In this document: positions 61,592 through 64,000 of the stretch, piece by piece
Layout of the letters: each line of letters begins with the position of its first letter
How positions within the stretch are numbered: the stretch's first letter is position 1
Source of the DNA: Pseudomonadota bacterium
GTDB taxonomy: Bacteria; Pseudomonadota; Gammaproteobacteria; UBA9339
NCBI GenBank assembly: GCA_021781615.1
Contig: JAJXWM010000005.1
Location: forward strand, 17,314 to 81,313
Reading direction: 5' to 3'
Length of the DNA stretch: 64,000 nucleotides
Program-made: the position numbers and the translations under genes
Notes under the pieces: model-generated
What the model was told of the DNA's origin: nothing
Database searches by the model: none
What the model saw: the letters and a program-made list of their open reading frames with translations, nothing else

Positions 61592-61879
61592 TTAACATGC
61601 TCCTGAACCATGGTCCGACTCTCTCTTTCCGTCTTTATTGACCTCGTAAGTTCCATCCCAAAGCAAATGTTCTATTCCAGCAAAACGCTCATCATTACAT
61701 ATAAACTGTCTACAATGATCAAAACAGCCCTGTTTGTTAGTAAACTCAGCATTGCTAATAAACGCATTATTGCCTGTTTGAACAAACGCACCGGCTATTA
61801 AAAATTCACAATAGCATTGACCTTGGCTATTCTGACCACCACTAACCAAAAAGATTTCATCAAGATTTAAAAAATTCAT
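61592..61879 (-). CDS. Double-glycine-leader, six-cysteine peptide (bacteriocin/microcin-like)
   Basis: The 95-residue protein starts behind AGAGG 8 bases upstream. The leader MNFLNLDEIFLVSGG is only 15 residues and ends with the VSGG cleavage motif. The 80-residue core has exactly six Cys (QCYCEF, GCFDHC, FIC and the C-terminal GAC), enough for three disulfides, and is otherwise Asn/Gly/Asp-rich. This is the format of class II microcins and of small secreted disulfide peptides. No processing exporter or immunity protein is recognised beside it. A second GG-leader peptide with a different, Cys-free core is at 51127-51402. Confidence 0.6.
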   Translation of the reverse strand: MNFLNLDEIFLVSGGQNSQGQCYCEFLIAGAFVQTGNNAFISNAEFTNKQGCFDHCRQFICNDERFAGIEHLLWDGTYEVNKDGKRESDHGSGAC

Positions 61880-62369
61880 ACTTATTACCTCTAAAGTAAT
61901 TTATTTTTAAACTGCTATCCCCAGATAGGGTCCAACATTCATTCTAAACAATTTCTATATAAAAACCAGCACAAATTCGATAATTTTGCATAATTCGGGG
62001 GTCGGGTCTGGAACTATAATTCGCCAAGCAATTATCATATTAGAAACTTAAGCACGCACTAAAGTTTTTTCTGTTAATTAGAGTTTTTCAATTGTGCAAT
62101 AACGAGCAATTTTTGGTAAGGTTTAACTATGTTTTGATGGCTAATAACTAGCACACTCCTGCGGCGGTGCTGCTTTTGGATTATCTTATTGATTACAAAA
62201 TCGCGTTCTTGCCACAAATTGGCTTTGGCTAGTAATTGTGATACATCAATAAAACTAAATACTTCGTTTATATATCCTTAAGCTTTTAATTGATCCCGAA
62301 GATTGCCAAATAATTCTGATAATTTAGTTGTGCCTATCCGACTACGGATTCCAAATCCTGAGCTTTATT
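61880..62369. other. Gene-poor stretch
   Basis: AT-rich, with many stops in all frames. The part from 62200 onward may be very old transposase sequence, but nothing can be named before 62370. Confidence 0.35.
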
Positions 62370-62460
62370 TACATTATAGCTAGAATTTTACAAACTCATA
62401 ATTGCCAATCGCTACGCATAGGTGGCACTGAAGATCATATTCATGTCTTGTGGATTTGAT
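62370..62460 (+). pseudogene. Fragment of an IS200-type TnpA transposase
   Basis: On the plus strand 62404-62458 reads QSLRIGGTEDHIHVLWI followed by a stop. This is the catalytic HUH segment of IS200/IS605 TnpA (IGG-x-x-DHxHxL). The rest of the gene is missing or scrambled. Two related hairpins follow at 62484 and 62668. Confidence 0.6.
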
Positions 62461-62483
62461 AAAAAATATTTGTAACCATTCAA

Positions 62484-62532
62484 TTCAGCATAATTTGCAT
62501 AGCAAAAAACGCTATGCGCAAATTATGCTGAA
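62484..62532. repeat. Hairpin repeat, member 1 of an inverted pair
   Basis: TTCAGCATAATTTG (62484-62497) pairs with CAAATTATGCTGAA (62519-62532), continued by CATAGC / GCTATG with a two-base bulge (CG) and loop AAAAAAC. Foot TTCAGCA/TGCTGAA and loop-proximal AGC/GCT are the same as in the hairpin at 62668, in reverse orientation. Confidence 0.8.
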
Positions 62533-62667
62533 AATTAGGGCTAAACTGGAGTGTATACGAGTATTTTCCAAACTATAATTGTTACAATTTAGCTTAGGTT
62601 GATTAAAATAAAAACAAGCTTAATTAATTGATAATTTATTGTATTACTTACTTTTTTTAACAAAAAC

Positions 62668-62704
62668 TTCAGCACAAGTAGCGTTTTTTGCTACTTGTGC
62701 TGAA
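62668..62704. repeat. Hairpin repeat, member 2 of an inverted pair
   Basis: TTCAGCACAAGTAGC (62668-62682) pairs perfectly over 15 bp with GCTACTTGTGCTGAA (62690-62704), loop GTTTTTT. The reverse complement of member 1 has the same loop and the same foot, so both belong to one family. The sequence from 62705 to 62882 shows no gene. Confidence 0.85.
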
Positions 62705-62882
62705 TAGATACAAATATTTTTTAAAACCTCGAACTGCAAACTCCAGAAATCATGCTACGTTTAATTGTGTATCTGCTGGACGTTTTTAAAATTCTTAAAA
62801 ATTAAACTGCGAACACAGCTTATTATGCTATGATACAGAAGAATCTTCTTTATCGTTATTTTAACCCTGGATCGGAGTAACT

Positions 62883-63374
62883 ATGCGAGTAAAATTTAAC
62901 CAAATAAATAGAATCATATTAACAGTATTCTTGTTTGTTATTTCCATCTCTTGCAGCTATGCAAGTTTAGATCAAGAAAGCATTTCTGCTCTTCGTGCAA
63001 GTGGAGAAGTTCGTCTTGACAAAGTTTTCGGAAAAGAAGAGGCTAAAGAGATCGCAGATATTTTGAAATACGATAGTTCTATAACTAATCTTGATCTTTA
63101 TAAGACTAAGATTGGCGATGAGGGGGCGCAAGCGATTGCCGAAGCTTTAAAAACCAACCAAGTATTAACTTGGCTTTATCTTCCCAGGGAGACGCAAGAG
63201 ATTCTTGATGGTATAAAAACAAACAAAAAAAATGAGTTAGCTAAGCTTGATAATATTTTACAGCGCTGCTTATTGAATTTTAACTGTGATAGTTCTGGTC
63301 ACTGTGAATTAAGCAATTGCGTAATAACTAAGAGAGAGCTTACTCAACTGCGTGAGCACTTAGCCCGTGAATAA
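62883..63374 (+). CDS. Small exported leucine-rich-repeat protein
   Basis: The 163-residue protein starts behind GGAG (8 bases) with a signal peptide (NRIILTVFLFVISISCSYA). Residues about 55-100 form ribonuclease-inhibitor-type LRR units: EAKEIADILKYDSSITNLDL, then KTKIGDEGAQAIAEALKTNQ and VLTWLYL. About one and a half repeats remain, so it may be a shortened version of a larger LRR protein. The C-terminus has three or four Cys (CLLNFNCDSSGHCELSNCVI) that could form disulfides. Such eukaryote-like LRR proteins are common effectors of Legionellales; function is unknown. Confidence 0.65.
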   Translation: MRVKFNQINRIILTVFLFVISISCSYASLDQESISALRASGEVRLDKVFGKEEAKEIADILKYDSSITNLDLYKTKIGDEGAQAIAEALKTNQVLTWLYLPRETQEILDGIKTNKKNELAKLDNILQRCLLNFNCDSSGHCELSNCVITKRELTQLREHLARE

Positions 63375-63439
63375 AATTCAACTAGATTTTTATCCTGCCA
63401 GTGATCTGCCAGGGATATAAATATCAAGCTGAGAAATTG

Positions 63440-63690
63440 TTAAGAAACCCAGAAAATAGTTTCGAGCACCGCCAGGTGTTAATGTGTTTGAGTACTTACA
63501 AAGTAGGAATATAGATACTTCAGGAGACTTTAAAGTATTACCAGAACGATGAGTAGTTGAGCGTACTCTACGCATGGATTAACCGCTATCGTCGTCTCAG
63601 CAAGGACTATGAATATAACTGCCAAACCAGCGGGGCTATGCTATTTATAGCTATGACAAGAACTATGCTTAGCCGACTAAAAGGCTATTA
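63440..63690 (+). pseudogene. C-terminal relic of an IS5-type transposase
   Basis: With frame corrections the plus strand reads FKVLPERWVVERTLRMD, then NRYRRLSKDYEYNCQTSGA and LFIAMTRTMLSRLKRY. This is the end of IS5/IS1031-group DDE transposases (WVVERTxAWxNRYRRLSKDYE). Stops and shifts prevent expression. Confidence 0.75.
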
Positions 63691-63810
63691 AAATGGAGCT
63701 CTTTCAAAACCCATAAGTTATGCTCCAAAATCAAATATTTTATCAATACCTGTGTTTAATTAATTCAAAATAAATCTACTGCCCGAAGGGCTAAATCCTG
63801 ATAGCCTAGC

Positions 63811-64000
63811 CTAAGCCGAGCGCTTTTTGCGAGGCGCAGGGCTAGGGGAGTACGTGCATAAAGATCGAGCCCAGAGGGCGTATCTGCTATCAATTACAAG
63901 CTGATGTTTTTTTAATAAACCATGAAATTCCTCCATAAATGTTCTTTTTTGATGATGCTGTTTTTGATTGCTAACATAATTACAAACAATATCTCTGTGA
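63811..64000 (-). CDS. IS200/IS605 TnpA transposase, C-terminal part (5' part outside window)
   Basis: The minus-strand frame enters from the right edge and reads DIVCNYVSNQKQHHQKRTFM, EEFHGLLKKHQLVI, DSRYA, the characteristic end of IS200-type HUH transposases (YI.NQ..HH...TF..EY...L), then a less typical tail to a stop at 63811-63813. Just beyond, GCCCGAAGGGC (63781-63791) is a small hairpin of the kind recognised at IS200 ends. The region therefore holds the 3' end of an insertion sequence; whether it is intact cannot be seen. Confidence 0.65.
   Translation of the reverse strand, partial: HRDIVCNYVSNQKQHHQKRTFMEEFHGLLKKHQLVIDSRYALWARSLCTYSPSPAPRKKRSA

Overview
The window is AT-rich gammaproteobacterial chromosome. 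It encodes heptosyltransferase II for an LPS core, beta-barrel outer-membrane proteins, and a full EF-P beta-lysylation set (efp, epmA, epmB). It also carries many signal-peptide proteins with ankyrin, leucine-rich or phosphatase domains. That mix, with heavy pseudogene and mobile-element debris, fits a host-associated member of the Legionellales (Coxiella, Rickettsiella, Berkiella or Legionella-like). This is inference from gene content; no rRNA is present to prove it.

Layout. 1-9.1 kb is core: waaF (cut by the left edge), two outer-membrane beta-barrels, spoT-rpoZ-gmk, then radA, glyA and a methyltransferase. 9.1-23.1 kb is an accretion zone around tRNA-Arg(UCG). An intact 5.9-kb island (17052-22995) is bounded by a 46-bp perfect direct repeat of the tRNA 3' part. 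It carries an integrase, an overlapping AlpA-like gene, an AbiE toxin-antitoxin operon with a frameshifted toxin, and an ankyrin protein with a YopT-like protease domain. To its left lie decayed elements with shared ends, half-tRNAs and an inverted int/xis relic, plus cargo: an ABC exporter, an unknown exported protein, a coiled-coil ORF and a secreted alpha/beta hydrolase.

23.1-30.2 kb is a tightly packed six-gene operon: MATE exporter, sugar epimerase, glycosyltransferase, radical SAM enzyme, WG-repeat O-methyltransferase and histidine phosphatase. It looks like an uncharacterised pathway that makes and exports a small molecule or glycoconjugate. 30.5-44.4 kb is again mostly core: a Ca2+-type P-ATPase, epmB, an ABC-F protein, efp-epmA, glpT, ychF, a membrane protein of unknown function, phosphomannomutase/phosphoglucomutase, dut and radC.

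44.4-64 kb is accessory and rich in candidate host-interaction factors: two paralogous tandem proteins with a CX5R tyrosine-phosphatase signature, an MFS transporter, two double-glycine-leader peptides, an entericidin-like lipoprotein, a glucokinase with a Sec-type signal peptide, a second C58-like/ankyrin protein, small secreted repeat proteins, and relics of an integrase, DinD-like genes, IS5 and IS200. Several new-looking dispersed hairpin repeats occur here and in the island zone.

The best candidates for undescribed biology are the radical SAM/WG-methyltransferase operon, the paired C58-ankyrin proteins, the tandem CX5R proteins with a domain shared by a nearby membrane protein, the double-glycine peptides, and the tRNA-anticodon element family with its near-palindromic crossover. 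All functions are read from sequence motifs by eye; no database search was possible.
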